Made by a program: the position numbers and the translations under genes
DNA from: Candidatus Binatia bacterium
GTDB taxonomy: Bacteria > Vulcanimicrobiota > Vulcanimicrobiia > Vulcanimicrobiales > Vulcanimicrobiaceae
DNA length: 59,654 nt
Assembly (NCBI GenBank): GCA_035541935.1
Contig: DATKMJ010000071.1
Location: forward strand, 1 to 59,654
Direction of reading: 5' to 3'
Notes under the pieces: generated by a model
Databases searched by the model: none
What the model saw: the letters and a program-made list of their open reading frames with translations, nothing else
What the model was told of the DNA's origin: nothing
In this document: positions 15,145 to 24,202 of the stretch, one piece after another
Position numbering within the stretch: position 1 is the first letter of the stretch
How the letters are laid out: each line of letters opens with the position of its first letter

Positions 15145-16383
15145 TCAGATTGTAAAGGCGAGCTCTCTCCGCCGTGCTTCCCAGTCGATCGGTGCGAGCC
15201 GGCCCGTGAGAAAGACCCATGCGGCCGCGCCGGCGAGCGAGACGATCGCGACGATCGTGAACGGAAGCTTGAAACTGCCGGTCGCGTCGACGAGAACGCC
15301 GGTTAGCGACGGTGCGATGAGTCCGGCGACGTTGGCGATGCAGTTCTGCACGCCGACCCACCGTCCGGTCGCGGCGGGGCCGCCCATCGTCTGCGCGCAG
15401 ATGTATGTGTTGAGCGACGACGCTCCGAAAAAGATGCCGCCCGCGACGAGCCAGATCGCGGAACCGACGTCGCCGGAGTAGCCGACGCCGATCAAACAGA
15501 CCGCCGCTCCGGCTCCGCCGATTATCCAACACGATTTTCGGACGACGGTTGGAGCGGCGCCCTTTCGAATCACCGCGTCGGCGATCGTTCCCGTCAGGAT
15601 CGACGAAGCGCCCGACGCGAGATACGCGACGCCGCCGATCATCGCCATCTGCGGCAACGACCAATGGCGCTCGTGAACGAGGTAATACGGAATCCACGAC
15701 GTGTTGAAATAGAGCGCGAAGTTTCCGCAGAAGTGCGCCACCGACGCGCCCCACAGCGACGGCTCGCGCAGGATGAGCGCCGCCGGAACGAGCTCGCCGC
15801 GCTCGGGCGCCGCCGCGTCGCGATTCGAAACCCGCATCAACAGCAGCCACGCGAACGCCCAGACGAGACTGACCGCGCCGAAGCCGATGAAAAAGAAGCG
15901 CCATCCGAACGCCGCCGTCAGCATCCCTCCGAAGAAGACGCCGAACGCCGGCCCGAACGCGACCCCCGCCTGCGTGATGCCGTTCGCGAGACCGCGGCCG
16001 GTCTCGCCGACGTGCTCCGCCAGCAATTTCGCGGTCGCCGGAAATGAGACCGACTCGCCGACGCCGAGCAGAAGCCGGCAGCCGAAGAGCGCGACGAAAC
16101 CGGCGGTCAGACCCGTCACGACGGTCGCGAACGACCAGACGAGAAAACCAGCGAGCAAGACGCGGCTCGCACCGTAGCGCTCGACGAGCCATCCGACGAC
16201 CGGCTGCATCGGCACGTACGTGATGAAGAACGCCGAGAGCAAGAAGCCCAACTGCGATGCATTGAGGCGGAGCTCGGCCTTGATCAGCGTCGCGGCCGTA
16301 GCGAGATTCCCGCGATCCACGTAGTTGATGAGGATCGCGAGCCCGAGCAAGACCAGCATCGCCGTAACCGGCCGCGGCCGCAT
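15145..16383 (-). CDS. MFS transporter, anion:cation symporter (ACS) type
   Basis: The 412-residue protein has twelve predicted membrane helices in two halves. It carries ACS-type features: INYVDRGNLATA in helix 1, the long first periplasmic loop reaching FITYVPMQPVVGWLVERYGASR (motif A), and LLLGVGESVSFPATAKL in helix 4. This family imports organic anions such as hexuronates, glucarate or phthalate. The substrate here is unknown. I chose the ATG at 16383; a TTG five codons earlier is possible but would lie closer to the terminator. The nearest dehydrogenase is only a remnant, so a catabolic operon may have decayed. Confidence 0.85.
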   Translation of the reverse strand: MRPRPVTAMLVLLGLAILINYVDRGNLATAATLIKAELRLNASQLGFLLSAFFITYVPMQPVVGWLVERYGASRVLLAGFLVWSFATVVTGLTAGFVALFGCRLLLGVGESVSFPATAKLLAEHVGETGRGLANGITQAGVAFGPAFGVFFGGMLTAAFGWRFFFIGFGAVSLVWAFAWLLLMRVSNRDAAAPERGELVPAALILREPSLWGASVAHFCGNFALYFNTSWIPYYLVHERHWSLPQMAMIGGVAYLASGASSILTGTIADAVIRKGAAPTVVRKSCWIIGGAGAAVCLIGVGYSGDVGSAIWLVAGGIFFGASSLNTYICAQTMGGPAATGRWVGVQNCIANVAGLIAPSLTGVLVDATGSFKLPFTIVAIVSLAGAAAWVFLTGRLAPIDWEARRRELAFTI

Positions 16384-16410
16384 CGGGCGCGCGTTCAACG
16401 CCGGTGCAAG

Positions 16411-16440
16411 AAAGCCCCGGGAGAGTCTCCCGGGGCCTTT
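16411..16440 (-). terminator. Terminator hairpin between the coiled-coil gene and the MFS gene
   Basis: The inverted repeat GCCCCGGGAGA / TCTCCCGGGGC has a very short loop and is flanked by AAAG and CTTT. It follows the stop of the minus-strand gene at 16463 by 22 bases and precedes the MFS start. The short A/T flanks suit intrinsic termination on the minus strand. Confidence 0.7.
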
Positions 16441-16462
16441 GCGAATTCGCTCGCGCGAGTTC

Positions 16463-17542
16463 TTAGTTGTGGGAGGCTCCCGCCGGCTCCGCCTTCTTCT
16501 GAGCGTCGGGCGCGAGCGAGAACGCCTCTTCGGCGACGCGCATCGCGAGCGCTTGCACGTCGGTGATCGCGGCGAGCCCCTGCCCTGAATCCGGGAGCGA
16601 CTTCTTCAGCGTCTCCGCACGCTCTTGAGCGACGAGCGCCTCTTTCTCGGTCGCTTCGTGCGCGGCTTGGGCGGAGGCGACGAGTTCGGCGGCCTCGGTC
16701 TCTTCGCGAGCCGCGTCGCGCTCTTTGGCGGTGGCTTCCTTGACGCGGGTCTCGCATTGTTCGAGCGTTACCGACGTCTTCTTCACCGCCTGCTGTGCGA
16801 CGCGAAGTTTCTGCTCGAGCTCGGCGGCCTGCGCCTTCGCCGTCTGGGCGTCGGTGCGCGCCGCGGTCAGCAGAGCGCCGGCATCTTTGCACTCCGTCAC
16901 CGCAGCCTTGTGGCGCTCGGCCGCGCTTGCCGCAGCGTTCTTGGCCTGCTCCGCGCGTGCGAGTGCTGCGTCGGCTTTCTGACGCGCGGCTTCGTACGCG
17001 TGGATTGCCTCGGTCGCATGCGTCTCGCTCTTGAGACGCTCTTCGAGAAGAACGACCTCGCGCAGCAGCGCCTCGGCAGCCTTACGCTGTTCCGCGACGA
17101 CGCGTTGCGCCGCGGTCAACGAACCCGGCGTTGCCACCGGGGCCTGGGCGACCGGGGCGGTTGCCGGAGCAGCCGCTTGTGCGGGCGCCGCAGCCGGCTT
17201 CGTCTGCGCGGGCGGCGGCGCCGCGGCTTGGGCCGCCGCTTGGGCCGCGGGTTGCGCGGCCGCCGGCGCCGGTTTTGCCGGCGCGACAGCCTCCGCTTTT
17301 ACCGTAGGCGGTGCGTGGGAATCTTTTGTCTCTTCCTTGGTTGCCGCCGCCGGTGCGGCTGCTTGTGCCGGCGCCTCTTCCGCCTCTTGAAGAGTGCTGC
17401 GTCTCAGATCCGCCAATGCGTTCCGAAACCGCACAATCTCGGGATCGGTACCGTCTTCCGCGGCGTCCGCTCCGTTTCGCGTCTTGCGTGCGCCGTTATC
17501 GCGGACTAAGTTTTCGAACTGGGCCTTCCAATTGCTGAACAT
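16463..17542 (-). CDS. Ala/Pro/Gln-rich linker and coiled-coil protein of unknown function
   Basis: The 359-residue product has three parts. The N-terminus (MFSNWKAQFENLVRDN) has about 60 charged residues. A low-complexity Ala/Pro/Gln stretch covers about residues 58-140 (runs such as AAAQPAAQAAAQAAAPPPAQ). From about residue 143 to 330 it is a long heptad-rich helix with many Glu, Lys, Arg and Ala, which should form a coiled coil. No signal peptide or membrane segment is visible, so it is probably cytoplasmic. A structural or scaffold role is possible, but no family can be named. It appears monocistronic and ends at a clear terminator. Confidence 0.75.
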   Translation of the reverse strand: MFSNWKAQFENLVRDNGARKTRNGADAAEDGTDPEIVRFRNALADLRRSTLQEAEEAPAQAAAPAAATKEETKDSHAPPTVKAEAVAPAKPAPAAAQPAAQAAAQAAAPPPAQTKPAAAPAQAAAPATAPVAQAPVATPGSLTAAQRVVAEQRKAAEALLREVVLLEERLKSETHATEAIHAYEAARQKADAALARAEQAKNAAASAAERHKAAVTECKDAGALLTAARTDAQTAKAQAAELEQKLRVAQQAVKKTSVTLEQCETRVKEATAKERDAAREETEAAELVASAQAAHEATEKEALVAQERAETLKKSLPDSGQGLAAITDVQALAMRVAEEAFSLAPDAQKKAEPAGASHN

Positions 17543-17585
17543 CGTAACGCTCCCGAGCGGCTTGAATAAAAGGTCGAGAAATGAC

Positions 17586-17795
17586 CTAAGAGGCGCCCGG
17601 CAAAGGACGCTCCCACCGCCGATTATGCCATCGCGTCGGGGAACCCGTCAACCAGAGGGCACCCCTTCCCCCCGGAGCGCCGCCCGGGCGGCCCGTCGTC
17701 GGCCCTCCAGGACGTCCGGTATCTTCGAGAGTTCCGGGCGCTCCGCCATGACCGGGTGCGCTCCCGGACGGCCCTGCGGAAGGGAGCGGGGTCAC
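17586..17795 (-). CDS. Possible small Gly/Pro-rich protein
   Basis: The frame encodes 69 residues dominated by Gly, Pro, Arg and Thr, with stretches such as TGRPGGPTTGRPGGAPGGRG. Its GTG at 17795 overlaps the stop of the ornithine-cyclodeaminase-family gene as GTGA, the usual coupled junction here. That is the only positive sign. High-GC DNA easily gives such open frames, so this may be untranslated. No homologue is recognised. Confidence 0.25.
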   Translation of the reverse strand: MTPLPSAGPSGSAPGHGGAPGTLEDTGRPGGPTTGRPGGAPGGRGALWLTGSPTRWHNRRWERPLPGAS

Positions 17796-18700
17796 GGCGC
17801 CGGAGCCGCTCCCAGTGCGTCGACGACGAGCCGAGCCGCCGCGATGTCCTCGCAGGCGAGTCCGACTGACTTAAAGACGGTCGTCCGCTCGGGCGTCGCG
17901 ACCCTCGTCCCGGCGAAGATCTCGCCTGCTTCGGCGTAGATGGTCGCGCCCGCGAGCAGCACGTCGCCGGCCTCCCTCTCCGCGGCCTCCCGCGAATCGA
18001 CGACGACGGTGTTGCGCATCGCTTCGTCGTCGAGCTCCCGCCAATCCGGACGCGACGATCCGACGGCGTTCACGTGCGCGCCCTGTTTCAGCCACGCTCC
18101 CTGGAGAATCGGCTCGCGGGCGGCGGTCGCGGTTACGACGACGTCGGCGCCGCGCACCGCCGCCTCGGGCGAGGCGACGGCGGTCACGCCGCGGTCGCGC
18201 GCGAACCGTTCCGCGTGCTCCGCGTTGCGGCTCCAGATCCGCACCTCGGAGAACGAACGAACGCGCGAGAGCGCGTCGAGGTGCGAGTGCGCCTGCACCC
18301 CGCTGCCGAGTAACGCGAGGACCCGGCTCTCTTGCGACGCCAAGTGCTTCGTGACGGCCGCGGAGACCGCCGCGGTGCGCATCTCCGTAATCAAGCGGCC
18401 GTCCATCGCGGCGAGCGGCTGACCATCCGCCGTGCGATAGAGCAGGATCGTCGCGTTGTGCGTCGGGACGCCCGTGTCCGCATTAACCGGATAGAACGTC
18501 ACGAATTTCAGCCCCATCACGTCGCCCATCACGGCGGGCATGACGCCGAGATACCGCTTCTGCTCCTCGATCGTCAGAACGTTGCGCACGGGTTGCATCA
18601 CGCCGCCGCTCGAAAACTCCGCGAGCGCGCGCTCCATCGCCGCGATGAGATCCTCCCATCCCAGCAGACGCCTGACCGACGCTTCGTCTAAGTAGATCAG
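17792..18700 (-). CDS. Ornithine cyclodeaminase / mu-crystallin family protein
   Basis: These NAD(P)-dependent enzymes include ornithine cyclodeaminase, alanine dehydrogenase and imine (pyrroline-2-carboxylate) reductases; sequence alone does not decide among them. Seen here are KFVTFYPVNADTGVPTHNA, TEMRTAAVSA, the cofactor motif LALLGSGVQAHSHLDAL, and VVVTATAAREPIL. The first ATG (18637) omits a well-conserved N-terminal segment (IYLDEASVRRLLGWEDLI) that is present in frame just upstream. The only plausible start for it is the CTG at 18700, giving 302 residues, near the family's 310-330. No ATG, GTG or TTG lies in frame before it. The ATG remains an alternative. Confidence 0.85.
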   Translation of the reverse strand: MIYLDEASVRRLLGWEDLIAAMERALAEFSSGGVMQPVRNVLTIEEQKRYLGVMPAVMGDVMGLKFVTFYPVNADTGVPTHNATILLYRTADGQPLAAMDGRLITEMRTAAVSAAVTKHLASQESRVLALLGSGVQAHSHLDALSRVRSFSEVRIWSRNAEHAERFARDRGVTAVASPEAAVRGADVVVTATAAREPILQGAWLKQGAHVNAVGSSRPDWRELDDEAMRNTVVVDSREAAEREAGDVLLAGATIYAEAGEIFAGTRVATPERTTVFKSVGLACEDIAAARLVVDALGAAPAP

Positions 18701-18710
18701 CGGGGCGAAG

Positions 18711-19328
18711 CTAGCCCTTCGAGCCGGGATACTTGTAGCGCATCACCTTCGTCAGGTCGATCCCGCGAACGATGCCGTTGGCGTGGTACGCCAGCCCCCA
18801 CGAATCGATTGACGACATATCCGGGAAGATGCACGCCTCGAGCGTCTGATCTTCGGAGTTCTTGTTGTACCAGCCGCCGCCGTTGCCGGCGGTTCCGCCG
18901 AATTGGTCCGAGCCGCCGAGAAGCGTGCAGTAACACGACGCCGGGTTGCCCTGGCACGATCCGGTCGGAGGCGCGAGGATATAGGCAAGCGCCGCGAGCG
19001 ACGGTTTCGTCGTATAGAGCGTGCTCAGCAAGATATGAATGCGCGAACCGTCTTTCTTGCTCGTGTATTGGCAGAAGCTGCGTTCGCCGGCGAGCCGCAG
19101 CGGGCTCGAGCCGTTCGTGCCGTAGAGCGGATAGCGAACAAAGACCTCGCCCTTCGTCTGCTTGCAGTACGCGGCCGCTGCCGACGCATCCGCAGAGGCG
19201 AATTCGCCGCCGGTCAACTGCGCGACGCTCGCGCCGGCGCCTGCACCGGTGCTGCCGACGCCGCCCCCGCCGCATCCCGTAATCAAGAGCGCTGCAACCG
19301 CAAGCGCCAAACCGTTTAAACTCTTCAT
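18711..19328 (-). CDS. Secreted lipoprotein of unknown function
   Basis: The 205-residue product has a signal peptide with lipobox LITGC (Cys at residue 19), then a Gly/Ser/Ala linker. The folded part has several cysteines (YCKQTKG, FCQYTSKKDGSR, GSCQGNPASCYC, ACIFPD), which may form disulfides after export. I recognise no domain. A good GGAGGAAGAG ribosome-binding site precedes the ATG at 19328. It is followed 10 bases later by the proposed CTG start of the cyclodeaminase-family gene and is divergent from the S9 peptidase gene. The 126 bases between them should hold both promoters. Confidence 0.75.
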   Translation of the reverse strand: MKSLNGLALAVAALLITGCGGGGVGSTGAGAGASVAQLTGGEFASADASAAAAYCKQTKGEVFVRYPLYGTNGSSPLRLAGERSFCQYTSKKDGSRIHILLSTLYTTKPSLAALAYILAPPTGSCQGNPASCYCTLLGGSDQFGGTAGNGGGWYNKNSEDQTLEACIFPDMSSIDSWGLAYHANGIVRGIDLTKVMRYKYPGSKG

Positions 19329-19454
19329 CTCTTCCTCCGCCCGAAGTCGTCGTTCGAAACTCGCTCAACCGGTAGTCGGCGTTCAATCCGGTGGCCCCTT
19401 CCGGAGACGAACCCCAGGCCCGCCGAGGTTGCGCTGTGCTATCATCGCTATCTG

Positions 19455-21461
19455 ATGCCGTCGAAAGCCGCGTTTGCCGTCGCCCTGCTCTGCTGTACGT
19501 CGTTCGCCTCGGCGGCGACGCCGCCGACCCTCGGCGAAGACGACTACAAACGCCTGGCCGTCCTCGGTTCGCCCGCAATCTCTCCCGATGGTAAGCAGGC
19601 CGCGGTCGTCGTTTCGCGCGTCGTCTGGGACGAAGACCGCCGCGACAGCGACCTGATCGCGGTCGACGTCGCAACGCGCGAGCAGCGCACGCTCGCGACC
19701 GGCCTGCGGGGTCTCTCGAGTCCCGCATACTCGCCCGACGGAACGCGCATCGCGTTCGTCGCCGACGAGGGGACCGGCAGCGCGGCCGAGTCGCAGATCT
19801 TCGTCGAACCGCTCGAGGGCGGCGCGCCGAAGGCGGTGACGCACGTCAAAGACGGCGTCGACGCGTATTCGTGGCGACCCGACGGCGGCGCGATCGTCTA
19901 CGCGGCGAACGATCCGGAGCCCACGCGCACGGGAGCGGACCGCTTCCGCGACAGCTTCGTCTTCACGACCGAGCCGATCGTCGCGCAGTCGGCGCCGCGC
20001 CCCGACCATCTCTTCCTCCTCGATCTCGGCGACGGGACGACGGCGCAACTGACCTCGGGCGAGCAGAGTTTCTGCGGGGACTCGATCTCGTGGTCGCCCG
20101 ACCAGAAGACCATCGCCTTCACGCTCTGCCGAAACGCGATCCTGAACGACGAGAACTACTCGCGCGCGGTCGTGCTCGACGTTGCGAGCAGAGAGGTGCG
20201 CGCGCTAACCGGACGCTCGATGTGGGAGGGCGATCCGATCTTCTCGCCCGACGGCGCGCACATCGCCTATCAGTATTCCAACGGCGACCCGCAGATAAAT
20301 CTCAACCTTCTCTACGTCACGACCCCGCGCGGAGGAGTCGGGTCGCCCATCTCCGGCGCGATCGGCAGGCCGATCGGCGACGCCGTTTGGTCGCGCGACG
20401 CGAAGAGCCTGATCGTGACCGCACCGCAGGGCACGACGAACGCGCTCTATCGCCTCTCGCTCAACGGCGCGTACGCGCGCATCCCGATCGGCGACGTCGT
20501 TCCCGGGATTCCGCTCTCGACGACCGGCGGCGCCGAGTCTCCGTCGCTCGGCGAGGCGCTCGCGCCGGACGGGACGCTCGCGTTCGTCGCCACGTCCACG
20601 TCGCAGCCGCTCGAACTCTACGCGTACTCGCCCGCAAGCGGCGCGACGAAGCTGACCGGCTTCAACGACGCGTTCGCGCAGTACGCGCTCGCGACGGCGC
20701 GGCGCGTGACGTTTGCGACGACGACCGGCGTCACCGCGGACGGCGTGCTCTACGAGCCGCCGGGCTTCTCGCCGGAGAAAAAGTATCCGCTCGTCGTCTA
20801 CATTCACGGCGGCCCAACCGACGCATCCATGACGATCTTCGATTTCTGGTCGCAGGTCATGGCGGCGCACGGATGGCTCGTGCTGCGCCCGAACTATCGT
20901 GGCAGTCCGAACCTCGGGCTGAAGTATCAGCGCGGGGTTCTCTACGACCTCGAAGACGGCCCCGGCAAGGACGTCATGGCGGCCGTCGCCGCCGTTCGCT
21001 CGCGCGGGATCGTCGATCCGTCCAGAATCGCCGTCTGCGGATGGTCGTACGGCGGCATCATGACCGCGTGGCTGATCTCGAAGTACCACATCTGGAGCGC
21101 CGCGGTCTCGGGCGCGTCGGTCAACGATTGGATTACCGATTACGGCACGGCCGACGACAGCCTCGGCGACGCCGACCTCTTCCACGGTTCGCCGTTCACC
21201 GGTGACGCGGCGGAGTGGCGCCGCGCCTCGGCGATCACCTACGTCCGCGACGTCACGACGCCGGTGCTGATTCTCTCCGACGTCGGCGACAACCGCGACC
21301 CCTTCGCAACGTCCTCGATGTATTGGCGCGCGCTGCGCGACAACGGCAAACCCGCGGTGCTGCGCGTCTGGCCCGTCGCGGGACACCTGCCGGGCGATCC
21401 CGTGCGCCTCGTCGACGTCTACCACTATTGGATCGATTTCATCGCCGCGCATTTTAAGTGA
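19455..21461 (+). CDS. Secreted S9 family peptidase (prolyl oligopeptidase / acylaminoacyl-peptidase type)
   Basis: The 668-residue enzyme has a signal peptide ending near FASA (residues 1-21). A WD40/PD40-type propeller follows, with repeated SPDG units (AISPDGKQAAVVVS, YSPDGTRIAFV, FSPDGAHIAYQ). The C-terminal alpha/beta-hydrolase domain starts near residue 420. Its nucleophile is S531 in CGWSYGG; the acid is probably the aspartate in LSDVGDNRDP and the histidine that in WPVAGHLPGD. It should cleave short peptides in the periplasm or outside. Its stop overlaps the start of the next gene, so the two are likely co-transcribed. Confidence 0.9.
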   Translation: MPSKAAFAVALLCCTSFASAATPPTLGEDDYKRLAVLGSPAISPDGKQAAVVVSRVVWDEDRRDSDLIAVDVATREQRTLATGLRGLSSPAYSPDGTRIAFVADEGTGSAAESQIFVEPLEGGAPKAVTHVKDGVDAYSWRPDGGAIVYAANDPEPTRTGADRFRDSFVFTTEPIVAQSAPRPDHLFLLDLGDGTTAQLTSGEQSFCGDSISWSPDQKTIAFTLCRNAILNDENYSRAVVLDVASREVRALTGRSMWEGDPIFSPDGAHIAYQYSNGDPQINLNLLYVTTPRGGVGSPISGAIGRPIGDAVWSRDAKSLIVTAPQGTTNALYRLSLNGAYARIPIGDVVPGIPLSTTGGAESPSLGEALAPDGTLAFVATSTSQPLELYAYSPASGATKLTGFNDAFAQYALATARRVTFATTTGVTADGVLYEPPGFSPEKKYPLVVYIHGGPTDASMTIFDFWSQVMAAHGWLVLRPNYRGSPNLGLKYQRGVLYDLEDGPGKDVMAAVAAVRSRGIVDPSRIAVCGWSYGGIMTAWLISKYHIWSAAVSGASVNDWITDYGTADDSLGDADLFHGSPFTGDAAEWRRASAITYVRDVTTPVLILSDVGDNRDPFATSSMYWRALRDNGKPAVLRVWPVAGHLPGDPVRLVDVYHYWIDFIAAHFK

Positions 21462-23338
21462 TGCGCGAGCGGCACAGGGAGACGCTGCGTAGCGTCGTCA
21501 CGACCTTCGCTCCTGCCGATGCGCGCGTCGATCGCATAACGGAGCTCGCGGCGGCGGCGATTGACGGCCTGACGCCCCGACGGCGCGCGGAGCTCCTCAT
21601 GCTGCTCGCCCTGCTTCGCCTGCCGATGCGTGCCGGCGACGCCGCCCGCGAGGCCGCGCTGAACGCGCTCGCGCGCGCGCCGGTCGCAAAACTGCGAACC
21701 GGGTTCGCCGCACTAAAGCGGCTGGCGCTCTTCCTCGCCTATGCCGAGAGCGAGCCCGGCAGCGAGAATCCCACGTGGAAACGCATCGGTTATCCCGGCC
21801 CGCGCGGGGACGGGCGCGCGGGCGCGGCGGCGCTGCCGCTCGCGGTGGCGAGCGACGGCGAGATCGTTCGCGCCGACGTCGTCGTGATCGGCAGCGGTGC
21901 CGGCGGTGCCACCGCCGCATCGTCGTTCGCGCGCGCCGGCAAGCGCGTCGTCGTGCTGGAGGCGGGCGGCGCGTACGACGCAGCGTCGTTCACGCAACGC
22001 GAAATCTCGATGGCGGATCTCTATCTCGATCGCGGCCTGACGTCGAGCAGCGACCTCGGCATCGCGATCCTCGCCGGCGCGACGCTCGGCGGCGGAACGG
22101 CCGTCAACTGGTGCACGTCGCTGCGGCTACCCGAGCGGATCGCTGCGGAATGGCAGGAGCAGAGCGGCATCGAGCGGCTCGGCGCGGAGCTCGAGGCGCA
22201 CTACGCGGCCGTCGAGGCGCGCCTCTCGATCGCGCCGGCCCTGACGCACAACGCGAACAACGCCGTGATCGTCGAGGGTGCGCGAGCGCTCGGGGTGGAC
22301 GCCGAGGCGACGCCGCGCAACGCCTCGCCGGAGTGCGGCGCCGGCTGCGGGTACTGCGGCTTCGGCTGTTCCTACGAAAAGAAACACTGTGGCGTCGCCG
22401 TCTTCTTGCCCGACCTCGCGGCGAGCGGCGGCGCGATCTACGCGAACGCCGCCGCGCAGCGAATCACGATGCGCGGGTCTCGCGCGCGAGGCGCGATCGC
22501 GCTGCAGACCGGCGCCTCCGGCTTCGCGCGCTTCGAAGTGGAGGCAGCGTGCGTCGTCGTCGCCGCGGGCGCGCTGCGGACGCCCCAGCTCCTCGCGCGC
22601 AGCGGCGTGCGCCATCCGCTGCTCGGCAGGCGCCTCTTCCTTCATCCGGTCTCGTCGGCGATCGCCGAGTTCGACCGGCGCATCGAGCCCTGGAACGGAC
22701 CGATGCAGAGCGCGCACTCCGACGCGTTCAACTATCGCACCGGCAACTACGGAACGAAGATCGAAGCCGCCCCGGCCCACCCCGGGCTCGCAGCGCTCGC
22801 TCTGCCTTGGACGAGTCGTGCCGAGCATGCCGAAATGATGGAGCGGATGCCCAACGTCGCCACGCTGCTCGCGCTGACGCGCGACCGCGACCCCGGCCGC
22901 GTCGGCCTCGACGACGAGGCCTCGATCGAGTATCGCCTCTCGGCGCACGACGGGGAGAACCTGCTCGCGGGCCTGCGCGGCCTCGTCGACCTCGCGTTCG
23001 CCGCCGGAGCGGTGCGCGTGACGACGCTGCACGCTACGCCGATCGCGGTCGAGGCCGCGCAGTGGACGCCGCGCTTTCGCGACGAGTTCGCGGCGCGGCT
23101 GCGCAGGATCGGCGTCGCGCCGAACCGGCAGATCCTCTTCTCGGCACATCAGATGGGAACGGCCGCGATGGGCTCCGGCCGCGTCCGCGGCGTCGTCGAT
23201 CCGGCCGGATGCGTCTGGGAGTGCGAGAACCTGCTCGTGGCCGACGGATCGCTCTTTCCGCAGTCGAGCGGCGTCAATCCAATGCTAACGATCATGGCGA
23301 TGGCGAGCCGCGTCGCCGCTCAGAATGGAGGAGCATGA
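21461..23338 (+). CDS. GMC-type FAD-dependent oxidoreductase (long-chain alcohol oxidase-like)
   Basis: The 625-residue protein has a helical N-terminal extension of about 125 residues, then the FAD-binding motif VVIGSGAGGATAASSFARAG and VVVLEAGG. Further on are GATLGGGTAVNWCTSLRLP and the C-terminal SSGVNPMLTIMAMASR typical of glucose-methanol-choline enzymes. The N-terminal extension and HQMGTAAMGSGRVRGVVD resemble long-chain fatty alcohol oxidases. A cysteine cluster (CGAGCGYCGFGCSYEKKHC) near residue 290 could bind metal or form disulfides. The substrate is unknown. The start is the ATG at 21461 or the GTG one codon earlier; both overlap the peptidase stop. Confidence 0.85.
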   Translation: MRERHRETLRSVVTTFAPADARVDRITELAAAAIDGLTPRRRAELLMLLALLRLPMRAGDAAREAALNALARAPVAKLRTGFAALKRLALFLAYAESEPGSENPTWKRIGYPGPRGDGRAGAAALPLAVASDGEIVRADVVVIGSGAGGATAASSFARAGKRVVVLEAGGAYDAASFTQREISMADLYLDRGLTSSSDLGIAILAGATLGGGTAVNWCTSLRLPERIAAEWQEQSGIERLGAELEAHYAAVEARLSIAPALTHNANNAVIVEGARALGVDAEATPRNASPECGAGCGYCGFGCSYEKKHCGVAVFLPDLAASGGAIYANAAAQRITMRGSRARGAIALQTGASGFARFEVEAACVVVAAGALRTPQLLARSGVRHPLLGRRLFLHPVSSAIAEFDRRIEPWNGPMQSAHSDAFNYRTGNYGTKIEAAPAHPGLAALALPWTSRAEHAEMMERMPNVATLLALTRDRDPGRVGLDDEASIEYRLSAHDGENLLAGLRGLVDLAFAAGAVRVTTLHATPIAVEAAQWTPRFRDEFAARLRRIGVAPNRQILFSAHQMGTAAMGSGRVRGVVDPAGCVWECENLLVADGSLFPQSSGVNPMLTIMAMASRVAAQNGGA

Positions 23339-24120
23339 CACTCACCGCTTACGTCTTCATCTTCGCGGCGGTCGCCGTCACGATCCACTCGATCTTCCGC
23401 AAGTTCGTTCCGGCCGACCTTCTCATCGAGCAGCACGAGGTCGCTGGATTCCTCGTCTCCGTCGTCGGGGTGCTCTACTCGGTCGTGCTCGGATTCTTGG
23501 TGGCCGCGGTTTGGGGCGGGTTCACGGCGGCGCAGCAGACCACCGACCTGGAGGCGGGCTATCTCTCCGACGCCTTCAACTTTGCCGGCCAGGTGCGCGA
23601 GCCGTCGCGCGAGCGGATCCAGCGTCTGCTCGCACGGTATGCGATCGATGTGAGGGACAGCGATCCCGCGTACGCGGAGCACGGTGCGCAGGATCCGCGT
23701 GGCTTGGCGCTGCTCACGCAAGCCGTGCACGCGACGCTGGCGATGCCGCCGGCGCCGCCGAACGCAACGCTCGGCGAAGCCCTCGACAGCAACACGATCC
23801 GCACCGCGCTGATCGGGAGCCTGCGCAACGTCGGCGACATGCGCCGAATTCGGCTCGTCCAGACGCAGAGCCATCTGCCCCGCGTCATGTACGTCTCGCT
23901 CCTCGTCGGCGCGGCGATGGTGCTCGCGTTCGCGCTCTTCTTCGGCGTTCGCAGTTATTTCAAGCAGATGGCGATGACGGCGCTCGTCGCCGGCGCGATC
24001 GGTCTCTTCTTGGGGCTCGTCGTCGAACTGAGCACCCCGTACGCCGGGACCTTCACGGTCTCACGCGATGCCTGGACCTTCGTGATTGAGAATAACCAGC
24101 TGGAGAAATTCGCGAAGTAG
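23335..24120 (+). CDS. DUF4239-type membrane protein
   Basis: The 261-residue product has about four membrane helices: near residues 5-20, 38-60 (VSVVGVLYSVVLGFLVAAVWGGF), 185-205 and 212-230. The central soluble region is mostly helical. VLYSVVLGFLVAAVW followed by an acidic segment matches the DUF4239 family, which has bestrophin-like membrane topology; its function is not established. The ATG at 23335 has GGAGGA just upstream and overlaps the oxidoreductase stop as ATGA. It is the third gene in the peptidase-oxidoreductase operon. Confidence 0.8.
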   Translation: MTLTAYVFIFAAVAVTIHSIFRKFVPADLLIEQHEVAGFLVSVVGVLYSVVLGFLVAAVWGGFTAAQQTTDLEAGYLSDAFNFAGQVREPSRERIQRLLARYAIDVRDSDPAYAEHGAQDPRGLALLTQAVHATLAMPPAPPNATLGEALDSNTIRTALIGSLRNVGDMRRIRLVQTQSHLPRVMYVSLLVGAAMVLAFALFFGVRSYFKQMAMTALVAGAIGLFLGLVVELSTPYAGTFTVSRDAWTFVIENNQLEKFAK

Positions 24121-24175
24121 CCGGGCGAGCGGGGGAAAGCCGGCCCCCCCGCGGAAACGCCAGCCGAGAGAGTTC

Positions 24176-24187
24176 TTAAGCGCTTAA
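24176..24187. promoter_or_regulatory. Perfect palindrome TTAAGCGCTTAA before a lipoprotein gene
   Basis: This 12-base perfect palindrome ends just before the GGAGGA ribosome-binding site of the lipoprotein gene at 24203. It could be an operator in the 5' leader. No matching regulator is known and a chance palindrome cannot be excluded. Confidence 0.3.
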
Positions 24188-24202
24188 CGGAGGAGATTCT
24201 TA

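Noticed and set aside
21775-23334. The long upstream part of the frame that ends in the DUF4239 gene
   Set aside because: It is Arg-rich and overlaps the GMC oxidoreductase. The real DUF4239 gene starts at 23335 with a good ribosome-binding site.
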